Positions 45,226 to 55,352 of a stretch of DNA of 64,000 nucleotides are shown here, in pieces. Under the pieces are notes generated by a model. That model worked only from the letters and a program-made list of their open reading frames with translations, had not been told where the DNA came from and searched no databases. The translations under genes were made by a program, and so were the position numbers. Within the stretch, counting starts at the first letter, position 1; every line of letters starts with the position of its first letter. Source of the DNA: Bacteroidetes bacterium RIFCSPLOWO2_12_FULL_35_15 (GTDB taxonomy: Bacteria; Bacteroidota; Bacteroidia; 2-12-FULL-35-15); contig MEPB01000070.1 of NCBI GenBank assembly GCA_001769385.1, positions 1 to 64,000 on the forward strand. Reading direction: 5' to 3'.

Positions 45226-48200
45226 TTATCTTTGAATGAGTACATATCCTTTATGTACTTTTTGTCCTTCTTCATTTTTATGATCTACAAAATCTCCAAG
45301 ATCAAATACGTAATAATATATAGCATCCGGGAGCTCCTGTCCATTATTTGATCTTCCATCCCAATTATTAGTATAAGGAGCTTCTTTATAAATTACATTT
45401 CCCCATCGGTTATAAATAACCAAAGAATTATGTTCAAAATAATCTACGTTTGGAATTATGAACAGATCATTTGCTCCATCACCGTTCGGAGTGATACAAG
45501 TTGGTATCGGACCGGTAATATCACTTAAACACAGGTCAATTGAGATCGTTAAATTATCAGAGGAATAACAATATAAATTTGCTGAATGTAAAGTGTAAGT
45601 TGTTGTTATAGGGGGTGAACAATGTGGATTGCTATTCGTGGAATCACTTAATCCAACAGAAGGTGTCCAGTACATAAAAGCTCCTCCGCTGCCGGACAAA
45701 GTCAGGCTGTCTCCTTTACAAATAGTTGTATTTACTCCTGCGTTGGTGACAGGAGGAGGATTGTTATCTACTAAAATAGTTAGAGTGGCAGGAGTTCCAC
45801 TACATCCATTAAGATCAGAATTTAAGGTATAAGAAGTAGTTACAGCCGGACTTACTAGGATGGTTGTATCAGTAAATCCTGTGTTCCATTGGAAATTTGT
45901 TCCTGCTGTTACCGGGTTTAGATTCGCACTTAAAGTTACGGTTGTTCCGGCACAGATGGTTGTATCTGTTGCACTGATAAAAGCAACAGGTCTTGGTTTT
46001 ACAGTTATTGAAAATGCATTGCTTGGAAAACTTGTGCAGCCTTGAGCGCTTGTCGCGATTGAATAGATCGAATTACCGGGTTGTAAAACAGAGCTTGTAA
46101 AAATACTATTGTTTGAACTTTGTAATAAAGTTGATACATTGTAAAATTGATACAAGGGCATACCTGAAGGAGAAGCAGTAAAAGTAACAGGGTCGCCACT
46201 GCAAATTATCAGGTCAGGATCTGAACATGTTAATGAAATAACAGGTGGTGCCAAAACGGTGAAGTTCAAACTATTGCTTGTATTGCTTGTACATCCTGAG
46301 GAGTTGGTTGCATCAACAGTAATAATGTTTCCACTGCCAATACTCATACTTGAAAGAGCAAGTGAAGCAGCAGATGAACTTTGTAGAACGGTATTTCCAT
46401 TATAAAAAGTATAGTTCGCATAAGCAGCAGGGCTTGCTGAAAAAACAACGGTATCCTGATAACATACCTGACTGCTTGATGGATTTGCAGTTAAGGTAAC
46501 AGTCGGGCTTGGAAGTATAGTTAGTGCCAATGCTGAACCGGTAAATTGACATCCTTGATTTGATGTTACGACATGAATGGATATGTTTCCTGAAATAGTG
46601 TTTGGAGAAGTATAAGTCGGATTATTTGAACTTTGTAATAAAGTGCTTCCGTCATAAAAAGAATAATCTGAAAATCCTGCCGGTGATGCAGTGAAAATAG
46701 TTGGAACTCCCTGACAAATAGAACTTGTGGAAGGCGACATGCTTAGTGTTGCGACAGGTGTTGGATTTACCTGGATAATAAAATAATTACTTACCGGGGT
46801 ACAAGATAATTGAAGCGGATCTGACACGCTAAAATTTACTGTATCTGTAGTCAAGGGCGAAATTGTAATACTGTTATTGTTGCTTAATGATGGGCCTCCA
46901 TTCCAGGAGACATTCGGGTTGGCAATATTAAAACCTGAAAGTGTCAGTGTAATGGAATTGCCACTACAAATAGTTTGAAAAGGATTATAATTAAATGTTA
47001 TTGCTGAACAATTTGTTGCAGAGCAGATGTGTACACTAGAAGGTAAACTATTTCCGCAAGGGAGGGATCCAAGTCCAACAACAACTATGCTTGCACTGCT
47101 TCCGGGAGTTAATCCTGTAACGAGATGCGTTGTTCCATTACTTCCTGAACTCGGACTAATAAACGGGCCACCATTAACGCTAACGATGTATCCGGAAGCA
47201 TCGGTAATTGCGTTCCATGTAAATTCAATTGTGGTGTTTGTTGTTGTCGCACAATTTACCTGTGGCGTATTAAGCGGCTGGATGATTGTTGGAGTTATGT
47301 TATTACTTGCTGTGCCGATACATCCATTATTAGTTGCTACCACATGTATCGAATTCCCGTTTATTAAATTGCCTGAATAAATACTACTTGCAGAACTTTG
47401 AAGCAAAAGAAATCCTTGATAAAAAGAATAATTAGTGTATCCAAGTGGGGATGCTGAAAAAACTATTGGCGTTCCCGAACAAGTGGTATCGTCCTGCTGA
47501 CTAATGCTTAATGTCACCGTAGGTAAAGGATCAACAGTTATAACAAAAAAATTACTAATAGAACCACATGAGGTTTGTAATGCATCACTGACAGAAAAAT
47601 TTACAAGTGTATCGTTCGAAGGCGAAAATGTTACTGTATTATTATTGGATAAAAAAGGCCCTCCATTCCATGAGATAATTGGATTAATAATATTAAATGT
47701 AGAAAGAGTTAATGTAATAGGCTCTCCACTGCAAATGGTTTGATAAGGATTGAAGTTAAAAGTTATCGGAGAGCAGTTCATTGCATAACAGGTATGAATA
47801 GCCGATGGTAAACTATTGCCGCAGGGATAATTTCCAAGAGCGATCACAACTATTGTTGCGCTATCTCCCGGTGATAAACCTGTTATAAGATGCGTGGTAC
47901 CGTTGTTTCCTGAACTAGGTGAGATGAATGACGCTCCATTAACACTTACCAGATAACCTGTTGACCCGGTTATACTATTCCAGATAAACTGTATGGAAGA
48001 AGTAGTAGTTGTTGCACAATTGACTTGCGGTGTTGGGAGTGGTTGAAAAATTATTTTTGAAATGGTATCACTTGCTTTACCTGTACAACCATTATTTTCA
48101 GGTACTACATAAATTGAATTACCATTTGATAAACCCGTTACAGTATAAGTGGGATCGTTCGAATTTTGAACAAGCGATTGACCGTTGTAAAATGAATAAT

Positions 48201-50436
48201 TATTAAATCCTGCCGGAGAAGCTGAAAAAATAATTGGAGTACCATTACAAATTGAATCAGACAGCGGATTAACACTTAAAGCGACCACTGGCAGAGGAGT
48301 AGTCTGGATAATAAAATTATTGGAAACAGGAACACAAGTTGGTTGTAAGGGATTACTTACAATCACATTAACTGTGGTATTTGTTAAAGGGGCAAAGGTA
48401 TAGCTATTGTTGTTTGCTAATGCCGGTCCGCCATTCCAGGAAACTAAGGGATTAGCAATATTATATCCGGAAAGCGAAAGTGTAATACTTTCTCCACTGC
48501 AAATTGTTTGATAGGGATCTATGCTGAAAGTGATGGCAGAGCAATTATTTGCGAAGCACGTTTGAATAGATGACGTATCACTATTTCCGCAAGGTGCAGG
48601 ACCAATTGCTATTACAGCAATAGTAGCACTGTTCCCAGGTATTAATCCTGTTACAATATGGTTTGTTCCTAAATTACCTGAACTGGGAGCAGTATAAGGG
48701 TCGCCATTAATACTAATTATATATCCAGTTGCTCCGGCAATGGGAAGCCATGTAAACTCAATGGTGGTGTCGGTTGATGTTCCGCAGTTTACTTGTGGGG
48801 CAGGCAGAGGCTGTGAAATAATTGGAGTTAAAACATTACTTGAATCTCCTATGCAGCCATTGTTTGTGGCGATTACATAAATTGAATTTCCATCTTGCCA
48901 GGTGGTCGAAGAATATAAATTACCGGATGAATTTTGAAGAGAAAGAAATCCCTGATAGAACGTGTATGAATTATATCCGGAAGGGGAAGCAGTAAATTGT
49001 AAAGTGCTGTTGCTGCAAACTGACAAGTTGCTGCTGGATAGACTTACAGCCGGCAACGGTTTAACCGTCATGTTAATGACATTACTGTTCAGGCTTGTAC
49101 AGTTATTCGAATTTGTACCAATAACATAAAATGAATCCCCTGAATTTAGATTCGATAAAACAAATGAATTGCCGGAAGAATTTTGTACAAGAACCCCATT
49201 TTTATAAAAGGAATAATTGATAAGAGTTGCAGGAGTTGCAGTAAACGTTACCAACTGTCCCTGACAAATTGTATCATTTGGAGATACTGTTAAAATAACT
49301 GATGGAACAGGATTTACAATTACAGGAACGGTGGTAGTGGTGGTACAACCACTGTCAGCTATGCTTAAACTAATATTCTTTGTGCCTGAAGTGTTCCAAT
49401 AGGTGTTTTGTGGACCAACTCCTGTTCCCGGGTTAGCAATGCCTCCGGAAAAATTCCAGTTAAAAGAGGCGCCTGATCCCGAAATTCCGGTATAGGTTAG
49501 TAACGAATTACTTCCAACGCAAACAGGTGATGTTACGGTAAAAACAGAAGTTGGCGTTGTTCTCACAATAATCCCTTTTGTTGTAAGGTTAGAACAACCA
49601 AGCGAATTGGTTGCACTCATGGTAATAAAATAAGTTCCGGGTAAAACAAATGTGTGCGCAGGAGGATTAAAAGCATTTACATCCGGGGTTCCGTCACCAA
49701 AATTCCATTGCCAGGAAGAAAAGGAAGTTGAATTAGTATCAGTAACATTGGTAAAGTTTACTGACATTGGAGAACAACCAACAAAAGAGCTAATATTAAA
49801 ATCAAGATTTGGTGCAGGGATCACTGAAATGTAATTAGTATAGGTAAGTGAATTTGCACACCCATGAGCATTGGTAACAGATAGTTGAACTGAATATACT
49901 CCTCCTGTTGAATAGGTATGGCAGGGCTGAAATTGTGTGCTGCTTGTAAAATCACCAAAATTCCATAAATAAATATTACCTGCACCAAGTGAGGAAAGGT
50001 TGGTAAAACATGCAGAATCAGTAAGGGCACAAAGAGTTAATTTATTGGACAAAAAATCAACTTTAGGTTTTTTATATACAAATACTGTATCGTAAGCAAT
50101 GCTTGGCGGCCCACTTACACACTGAGTATTGAGTGTAACAATATAAGTAGTATCACCGATTATACCTGCAGAATAGCTATGTTGGGGGTTTTGAGCCCCA
50201 ATTGTGGCAGAGCCGTCTCCAAAATCCCATATCCTGGATTGAACAGCTCCGGTTGATAGATCATTGAATTGAATGGTTAAGATCTCACATCCCTTTATGG
50301 GGGTAATATTAGAACCAATTACTGCTGTGCATTGGGAATACAAACTGCCCGAACCTAATACAAACAGGAGTGTAAGAAAAACTAAATACGCCTTGTGATC
50401 AATTTTTTTTTCGAATATATTTTTAAAAAAAATCAT
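45226..50436 (-). CDS. Giant T9SS type B cargo adhesin (gliding-motility C-terminal domain)
   Basis: A 1736-residue surface protein. After a signal peptide come three PKD domains (DFGDGS, NFGDFTSS, NFGDGTPD; about residues 40-290). Next are many Ig-like repeats, each with a xICxGxxxxFTASP..YxFYxG..LQxSS core, seven of them visible. Three longer ~257-residue units with a fibronectin-like part (PQVNC, then SSGN.GT, SGNSA.IVVIA) and an SITLTLSGFNI..SWNGGP part are interleaved. The C-terminus is the type B sorting signal (TPNGDGANDLFIIPNVDYFE, IYNRWGNVIY, NWDGRSNNGQELP). Cysteines are frequent, pointing to disulfides. Probably a SprB-like adhesin. Confidence 0.92.
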   Translation of the reverse strand: MIFFKNIFEKKIDHKAYLVFLTLLFVLGSGSLYSQCTAVIGSNITPIKGCEILTIQFNDLSTGAVQSRIWDFGDGSATIGAQNPQHSYSAGIIGDTTYIVTLNTQCVSGPPSIAYDTVFVYKKPKVDFLSNKLTLCALTDSACFTNLSSLGAGNIYLWNFGDFTSSTQFQPCHTYSTGGVYSVQLSVTNAHGCANSLTYTNYISVIPAPNLDFNISSFVGCSPMSVNFTNVTDTNSTSFSSWQWNFGDGTPDVNAFNPPAHTFVLPGTYFITMSATNSLGCSNLTTKGIIVRTTPTSVFTVTSPVCVGSNSLLTYTGISGSGASFNWNFSGGIANPGTGVGPQNTYWNTSGTKNISLSIADSGCTTTTTVPVIVNPVPSVILTVSPNDTICQGQLVTFTATPATLINYSFYKNGVLVQNSSGNSFVLSNLNSGDSFYVIGTNSNNCTSLNSNVINMTVKPLPAVSLSSSNLSVCSNSTLQFTASPSGYNSYTFYQGFLSLQNSSGNLYSSTTWQDGNSIYVIATNNGCIGDSSNVLTPIISQPLPAPQVNCGTSTDTTIEFTWLPIAGATGYIISINGDPYTAPSSGNLGTNHIVTGLIPGNSATIAVIAIGPAPCGNSDTSSIQTCFANNCSAITFSIDPYQTICSGESITLSLSGYNIANPLVSWNGGPALANNNSYTFAPLTNTTVNVIVSNPLQPTCVPVSNNFIIQTTPLPVVALSVNPLSDSICNGTPIIFSASPAGFNNYSFYNGQSLVQNSNDPTYTVTGLSNGNSIYVVPENNGCTGKASDTISKIIFQPLPTPQVNCATTTTSSIQFIWNSITGSTGYLVSVNGASFISPSSGNNGTTHLITGLSPGDSATIVVIALGNYPCGNSLPSAIHTCYAMNCSPITFNFNPYQTICSGEPITLTLSTFNIINPIISWNGGPFLSNNNTVTFSPSNDTLVNFSVSDALQTSCGSISNFFVITVDPLPTVTLSISQQDDTTCSGTPIVFSASPLGYTNYSFYQGFLLLQSSASSIYSGNLINGNSIHVVATNNGCIGTASNNITPTIIQPLNTPQVNCATTTNTTIEFTWNAITDASGYIVSVNGGPFISPSSGSNGTTHLVTGLTPGSSASIVVVGLGSLPCGNSLPSSVHICSATNCSAITFNYNPFQTICSGNSITLTLSGFNIANPNVSWNGGPSLSNNNSITISPLTTDTVNFSVSDPLQLSCTPVSNYFIIQVNPTPVATLSMSPSTSSICQGVPTIFTASPAGFSDYSFYDGSTLLQSSNNPTYTSPNTISGNISIHVVTSNQGCQFTGSALALTILPSPTVTLTANPSSSQVCYQDTVVFSASPAAYANYTFYNGNTVLQSSSAASLALSSMSIGSGNIITVDATNSSGCTSNTSNSLNFTVLAPPVISLTCSDPDLIICSGDPVTFTASPSGMPLYQFYNVSTLLQSSNNSIFTSSVLQPGNSIYSIATSAQGCTSFPSNAFSITVKPRPVAFISATDTTICAGTTVTLSANLNPVTAGTNFQWNTGFTDTTILVSPAVTTSYTLNSDLNGCSGTPATLTILVDNNPPPVTNAGVNTTICKGDSLTLSGSGGAFMYWTPSVGLSDSTNSNPHCSPPITTTYTLHSANLYCYSSDNLTISIDLCLSDITGPIPTCITPNGDGANDLFIIPNVDYFEHNSLVIYNRWGNVIYKEAPYTNNWDGRSNNGQELPDAIYYYVFDLGDFVDHKNEEGQKVHKGYVLIQR
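46540..48810 (-). repeat. Three ~770-bp internal repeats in the adhesin gene
   Basis: Units begin near 48800, 48020 and 47260 (read on the minus strand) and encode about 257 residues each. They share PQVNC starts and SWNGGP centres and are diverged rather than identical. Confidence 0.75.
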
Positions 50437-50521
50437 AAAAGCCTTTATTTCATAGTTCTTATCAAAAGTATTGCAGGATCAGTTGAATTGCAATACTAAA
50501 AACTACGTGTTTAAGTACGTA

Positions 50522-53500
50522 TTATCTCTGATTTTTTCTACGGAACCAATACTTAAAATTGATATTCAATACTTTCTTCAACCATTCAAAATAAAGGGCT
50601 ATAAATCCAATAACTGAGAAGGTCCAGATAACAATTAAATTGAAATTTAATGTTGAAACAGTTGAACTGAATATTCTTTTTTCAGAAAGAAATAAAGGCT
50701 CGTTTAATGAAATAGCTTTAGCTGTTGAAGGCGATTGAAAAACAGGATCAATAACTTGAATCAGTCCCTTTTCGCTTCGTACAATTTTCCTTTTTGTCAG
50801 CGAGTTCTTTAGAATATCTGAGACATTATCATTTGAGTAATTGTTTTGTATCCGCTGAACTTTTTCTTCTCCATTGGTTTTAATAAAATTACTTACTAAT
50901 TTATCCTTTTGCTGATCCCAATAATTAAAAGTATCGCTATAGTTACTGTTTATTTCAGTGAGAAGATCAACCGTTTTTTCAAATGAATAATTTTTTTCAA
51001 AATTTGAGTCGGAAGAATTTAAACCGGCAGATTCTTTCTTGAATTTAGTTAATTCAATATTTAATATTGCCATATTCTTTTTTAGTGTTTTTTTCTTTTT
51101 GGGATCTGTTGTACCCAATAATCCTTTCGATTCGATATTTATCTTTACAAGTTCAGGAATAGCATAAGCAACAATATAATTGGCTTTACTGATATTTTTA
51201 TCAAGTAAATAAAATTCTTTTTCGTATTTGTTTTCAATAAATTGATTTACCATCAATGCTTCATACGCCCATCTGGATATCATAAATTCAGCAATTGCCG
51301 GTACTTTATCCCCTCCACCAAGGTATTTGTTGATCTTATCATAACCAATCATTGCTCCTCCCATGATCATTTGGGGGATGATTAAAAGTGGGATTAATAT
51401 ATAAATGGTTACCGCAGAATTAAAAGCAGAGGAAATATTTAATCCAACAATATTGGCGCAAGCAGATACTGAAAAAAGCACTAAAAAATAATCTCCGAAC
51501 AACCCCTTGATTCCGATAATTGAATTACCTACATACACAAAAAGTAAGGATTGAATGGCCGAAATAAAAAACAAAAGAGTTATTTTTGAAAAGAGGTAAC
51601 TTAATTTACTAAGATTTAGAAACTGTTCTCTTTTAAGTATTTTTTGATCTTTAAAGATCTCTTCAGCACTTACCGTTAAACCAAAAAACAGCATGACGAT
51701 AACACTGATAAAAATATATGCAGGGATATTTTCGTTTTCCCGGAACATATAAACAGGGTCTTCCGAATTATTGTAATACCTTATCAATCCAGCCAAAATA
51801 AGTGCCAGTAGAGGGGCTTCCAGAAGATTGATGGCTATGTACTGGACATTGCTTATTTTTGAAACAAAGTCTCTTTTCAGAAAGATTAAAAATTGTTTTA
51901 ATTTATTAGGCCTGGAAAACGAAGTTGTCGGAGTATGGGTTTGAACAATTGCATCTTCACTTTTTGAGCCAAATTGTTTCTGATAATTTGCTGACCATTG
52001 TTCAGGTGAAACTTTTCTATTGACCGTTGAATTACCGTATTCATCAACTTCTTTTGCTTCGATAATGTTAAAAATAGTTTCAGGATTTACATTTCCACAG
52101 GATTCACATTCTCCAATATCACTATTTAATTGATTTGCCGATTTTTTAAAATACATTACCGCTTCGATCGGATTGCCATAATAGATCTGATAACCACCTT
52201 TATCTAAGATGATGACCTTATCGAACATTTTATAGATATCTGATGAGGGCTGATGAATAACCACAAAAATTAATTTACCTTTCAGGGAAAGCTCTTTTAG
52301 CAGATCCATTACATTTTCTGAATCTCTGGAGGATAATCCTGAAGTGGGTTCATCAACAAATAGGATAGGAGGTTCCCTGATTAATTCGAGGGAAATGTTT
52401 AATCTTTTTCGTTGTCCGCCACTTATCATTTTGTTTAAAGGGGAACCCACTTTAATGTCTTTAGCTTCTTGTAACCCAAGTCCGGAGAGTGTGCTGAGCG
52501 TTTTTTTTAGAATGTTATTGCTTTGTAATTCCCCATGACATAATTCAGCATTGTAAAATAAATTTTGAAAAACAGATAGGTCATCAAACAACAGATCATC
52601 TTGTGAGATGTACCCCACAATACCATCCAATCCTCCTTTTGCGTGGTGAAGATCTTTTCCATTTATAAAAACTTTTCCTTTTCCGGGTTTTTCTATTCCT
52701 GATAAAACATTTAACAAGGTTGTTTTCCCGGTTCCACTTCCTCCCATGATGCCAATTAATTTTCCACCTTCTTCGGTTATACTGATGTCTCTGAGTGCTT
52801 GTTCCCCGGTTTTAAACTGAAAAGAAATATGCGAAGCTGAAAAATGGATTTTTTCTTCTTTACCTTCATCCAAAAATCGCGAAACAATATCACTGTAATA
52901 AACCGTTCCTCTGGGCATTCGCAAGGTACCTCCCTGAGGGAGAAGATAGATGTTGTTTTCCTTTATTGGAAATCCATTCAGGAAAATTTCGGATTGTCCT
53001 TCATATTTAAAAAAATACAAACCAACAGAATTTACTTTTATGATCCTTATTTCTCCATTAAGACCTTCTGCTTTAATAAATTTGCCATGATGGATTCCGT
53101 CATCTTTTTCCGCAATTAACATGAACTCAGAAAAAACTGAACCTGAATTTGTATTCTTAAATATTAAATATTCGATAAGGGATTTTTCTTCATCATTAAT
53201 TTTGAAAACATCCGATACCGTGGAAATGATTTCCAGTCTTTGTTCCGAACGGGAAGCATCCACGCAAATAAATTCATACAGTCGGATAAGAACTACTGCT
53301 TTTTGTTTTTGTGTAAGTGTTTTATTTATTTTTTTGCAAATGGAAAGGGTCCTAACAGAATCCTTCATGGATGTTAGTTTTTTTTCGGGCTCTTTTTCTT
53401 GTCCCTGAGATTCTTTGGTGCCTAAAAAATCTTCATATAATGTTAAATATTCATTACACTTTAACTCATTTAATTGGGAGTGTAAAAAAAAGTTAATAAA

Positions 53501-53587
53501 TTCCTTTTGTTCTTTAGAACTTCCTGTATCCTGTTTAGCAATGATTGCAAATAATTGCATCAAAGCTTTTAGTATTTCTTCACTCAT
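50522..53587 (-). CDS. ABCG-like ABC transporter with TerB-like and FHA-like N-terminus
   Basis: A 1021-residue half-transporter. Residues 1-145 are helical with a TerB-like second half (TLTQKQKAVVLIRLYEFICV..); 165-240 form a beta-rich FHA-like segment (GEIRIIKVNSVGLYFFKYEG, GGTLRMPRGTVYYSD); then an ABCG-type ATPase with Walker A GGSGTGKTT (282-290), signature ISGGQRKR and Walker B LFVDEPTSGL; then ABC2-type membrane helices from about 590, interrupted by a ~200-residue soluble insertion (around 770-960) before the last helix. The N-terminal layout is the same as in the SiaC fusion upstream. Direction and substrate are unknown. The 270-bp gap to the Sia genes means it may have its own promoter. 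Confidence 0.88.
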   Translation of the reverse strand: MSEEILKALMQLFAIIAKQDTGSSKEQKEFINFFLHSQLNELKCNEYLTLYEDFLGTKESQGQEKEPEKKLTSMKDSVRTLSICKKINKTLTQKQKAVVLIRLYEFICVDASRSEQRLEIISTVSDVFKINDEEKSLIEYLIFKNTNSGSVFSEFMLIAEKDDGIHHGKFIKAEGLNGEIRIIKVNSVGLYFFKYEGQSEIFLNGFPIKENNIYLLPQGGTLRMPRGTVYYSDIVSRFLDEGKEEKIHFSASHISFQFKTGEQALRDISITEEGGKLIGIMGGSGTGKTTLLNVLSGIEKPGKGKVFINGKDLHHAKGGLDGIVGYISQDDLLFDDLSVFQNLFYNAELCHGELQSNNILKKTLSTLSGLGLQEAKDIKVGSPLNKMISGGQRKRLNISLELIREPPILFVDEPTSGLSSRDSENVMDLLKELSLKGKLIFVVIHQPSSDIYKMFDKVIILDKGGYQIYYGNPIEAVMYFKKSANQLNSDIGECESCGNVNPETIFNIIEAKEVDEYGNSTVNRKVSPEQWSANYQKQFGSKSEDAIVQTHTPTTSFSRPNKLKQFLIFLKRDFVSKISNVQYIAINLLEAPLLALILAGLIRYYNNSEDPVYMFRENENIPAYIFISVIVMLFFGLTVSAEEIFKDQKILKREQFLNLSKLSYLFSKITLLFFISAIQSLLFVYVGNSIIGIKGLFGDYFLVLFSVSACANIVGLNISSAFNSAVTIYILIPLLIIPQMIMGGAMIGYDKINKYLGGGDKVPAIAEFMISRWAYEALMVNQFIENKYEKEFYLLDKNISKANYIVAYAIPELVKINIESKGLLGTTDPKKKKTLKKNMAILNIELTKFKKESAGLNSSDSNFEKNYSFEKTVDLLTEINSNYSDTFNYWDQQKDKLVSNFIKTNGEEKVQRIQNNYSNDNVSDILKNSLTKRKIVRSEKGLIQVIDPVFQSPSTAKAISLNEPLFLSEKRIFSSTVSTLNFNLIVIWTFSVIGFIALYFEWLKKVLNINFKYWFRRKNQR

Positions 53588-53730
53588 TTCGCCTTTTTAT
53601 TACTGAATGTTTTCAATTAAAATTGAAGAAGGAATTAAATTTTGAGAATCACATAAACCATCTTTTGTGTTCTTTATTCCTGACTTTAGTTGAAGACATT
53701 TTATAGAATTTAATTTTTTTTATTTGAAAA

Positions 53731-53853
53731 ATGGAGGTATCAGTAATTACTAAAAATAATAGCATTGAAACACTTATTATGCATATTAATATGGTGATTA
53801 TATCTGTTATCATGTTGTTGGCTAATTTGTCTATTATTAAATATTTTAGGTAA
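53731..53853 (+). CDS. Possible 40-residue membrane peptide
   Basis: An open frame ATG..TAA of 40 codons, with one hydrophobic helix (MVIISVIMLLANLSIIKYF). It lies antisense in the gap between two minus-strand genes. Only the hydrophobicity and position support it; chance in AT-rich DNA is the main alternative. Confidence 0.2.
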   Translation: MEVSVITKNNSIETLIMHINMVIISVIMLLANLSIIKYFR

Positions 53854-53857
53854 CGAA

Positions 53858-54961
53858 CTAACTATATGGTATCAAGGTAAATGGAATTTTTACAATTTCG
53901 GAGTAATTTAATCCTGCCTCTGCCAAGTCATCATCACCATCTTGAAAAAACCAATTTATTTGCAGTTCAACATCTTCTTTTTTGTAGGATTGAAGTCTGA
54001 AAAATAGATCCAGAATGCATTTTGAGGAAGTTGTGTTAAAGTAATCTAAACGGATATTTACTTTAATATTAGTTGGATTTGTTTTTAAGTAATTATCAAG
54101 CCAAGTTGAAAGTTTAGAGTAAAATGCCATTCCATTTTCCGGTAAGGAACAACCTGATAATTCGAGTAAATTATTTTTAGGATCAAAACAAACATTCGGA
54201 GTGCTGTCTGTTGCGGTAATTTCTAAAGGGGCAAATCTGGAGTCATTAAAATAATGACGAAAAAGTCCGTTAAAAGAGAGGATCTTATTGTTAATGGATA
54301 AAATATCTCCTTCACTCATAGGATAAATTTTATTTAATTCAAGAGGACTTTCATTAAGTTCTGTCTTTCTGTCAAAAATCCGAATGAATGCTAATTGTTC
54401 TTCCTGCAGGTATGTGTATCCCAACACAGGTGGCGTTTTAATATTTTTTTCAGGCTGAGATTTTGCTTCCGGTAAGTCAGGTAGATCCGACTCATATAAA
54501 AGGAGAATATTTTCTTCTGCTATGTTTTTAATCGGTTGTGGGTTTTGAATAAGTGAAAGTTGTTTAAGAGCAATGAACCAGCTGAAATCGATAACTAATT
54601 TTTGAGCAGCATTTTCAAGAAAAGCCAAACGTTGTTTTTCAAATGTTTGGTTATCATGGCATAAATCAAGAAGAAGGAGTAGAATACAAAGTTTTTCTTT
54701 GCTTGAAAGGCATTTTGAAAGCCGCGACAAGCAAAAATTATATTCTTCAATAGAAATATCTTTCCAGGGAGAAACATTAAAACCTTTACCGGAAATTGAT
54801 TTTGTGGGTTTTAATTGCTCTATAAGATTATTAAACGGACTTTGTTTTTCATAATTTTTTAGAAAAAAACTAAAGTATCTGAAATTTACTGCTTCAATTC
54901 CATTTTCTTTTAAAAAATATGAAAATACAGAAGACAGTTCATATAATGCAATTGGCCTCAT
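53858..54961 (-). CDS. TerB-like / FHA-like / SiaC (DUF1987) fusion protein
   Basis: A 367-residue soluble protein. Residues 1-145 are helical with a TerB-like part (LSSKEKLCILLLLLDLCHDN); 185-240 are beta-rich and FHA-like (QLAFIRIFDRKTELNESPLE, EGDILSINN); 245-367 are a complete SiaC domain. The phospho-acceptor region reads YFNTTSSK with Thr310, equivalent to Thr68 of the free SiaC next door. The first two regions mirror the N-terminus of the ABC transporter two genes down. Fused SiaC domains of this sort are not something I recognise. It starts 9 bp after the free siaC. It may relay Sia phosphorylation state to the transporter. Confidence 0.75.
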   Translation of the reverse strand: MRPIALYELSSVFSYFLKENGIEAVNFRYFSFFLKNYEKQSPFNNLIEQLKPTKSISGKGFNVSPWKDISIEEYNFCLSRLSKCLSSKEKLCILLLLLDLCHDNQTFEKQRLAFLENAAQKLVIDFSWFIALKQLSLIQNPQPIKNIAEENILLLYESDLPDLPEAKSQPEKNIKTPPVLGYTYLQEEQLAFIRIFDRKTELNESPLELNKIYPMSEGDILSINNKILSFNGLFRHYFNDSRFAPLEITATDSTPNVCFDPKNNLLELSGCSLPENGMAFYSKLSTWLDNYLKTNPTNIKVNIRLDYFNTTSSKCILDLFFRLQSYKKEDVELQINWFFQDGDDDLAEAGLNYSEIVKIPFTLIPYS

Positions 54962-54970
54962 CTTTATAAT

Positions 54971-55348
54971 TTAATAACCAAGTAATTCAAATGGAACTTC
55001 TACCAGATCTTTGTACTCTTCACCGGCTTCCAGCATATCGTCATCACGTTTATCATAAAGCCAGTTAACTTGTATCACACTGGACCCTTCCTGATGAATT
55101 TCTTCTAATTTCATTAGAATATCCAATATGATCTTTGATGAAGCAGTATTGAAGTATTCCAATTTAACTTCCAGGGTCAGATTTTTAGTTGGGGATTCTG
55201 AAAATAGATCGAGCCATTCGATTACCGGTTTATAAAATGCAGTAACATCTTCAGGTAACGACCTCCCTGAAAGTTGAAATAACTCCTTTGCTCTGTCAAT
55301 CATTACAGTTGGAGTATCCTCGGTTCCTTCAAAATTTAATTGATCCAT
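54971..55348 (-). CDS. siaC: SiaC-family regulatory phosphoprotein (DUF1987)
   Basis: A 125-residue soluble protein. In Pseudomonas SiaC is phosphorylated on a threonine by SiaB and dephosphorylated by SiaA, and the unphosphorylated form activates a diguanylate cyclase. The matching residue here is Thr68 in YFNTASSK. FELLGY closes the family fold. The start at 55348 is chosen over an upstream Met because the latter overlaps the kinase gene. It follows the kinase gene by 4 bp. No SiaD cyclase is found here, so the output must differ. Confidence 0.85.
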   Translation of the reverse strand: MDQLNFEGTEDTPTVMIDRAKELFQLSGRSLPEDVTAFYKPVIEWLDLFSESPTKNLTLEVKLEYFNTASSKIILDILMKLEEIHQEGSSVIQVNWLYDKRDDDMLEAGEEYKDLVEVPFELLGY

Positions 55349-55352
55349 GATA

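Noticed and set aside
46540-48810. Assembly duplication in the giant adhesin gene
   Set aside because: The three units differ at many positions, as real diverged repeats do, and the reading frame stays open.
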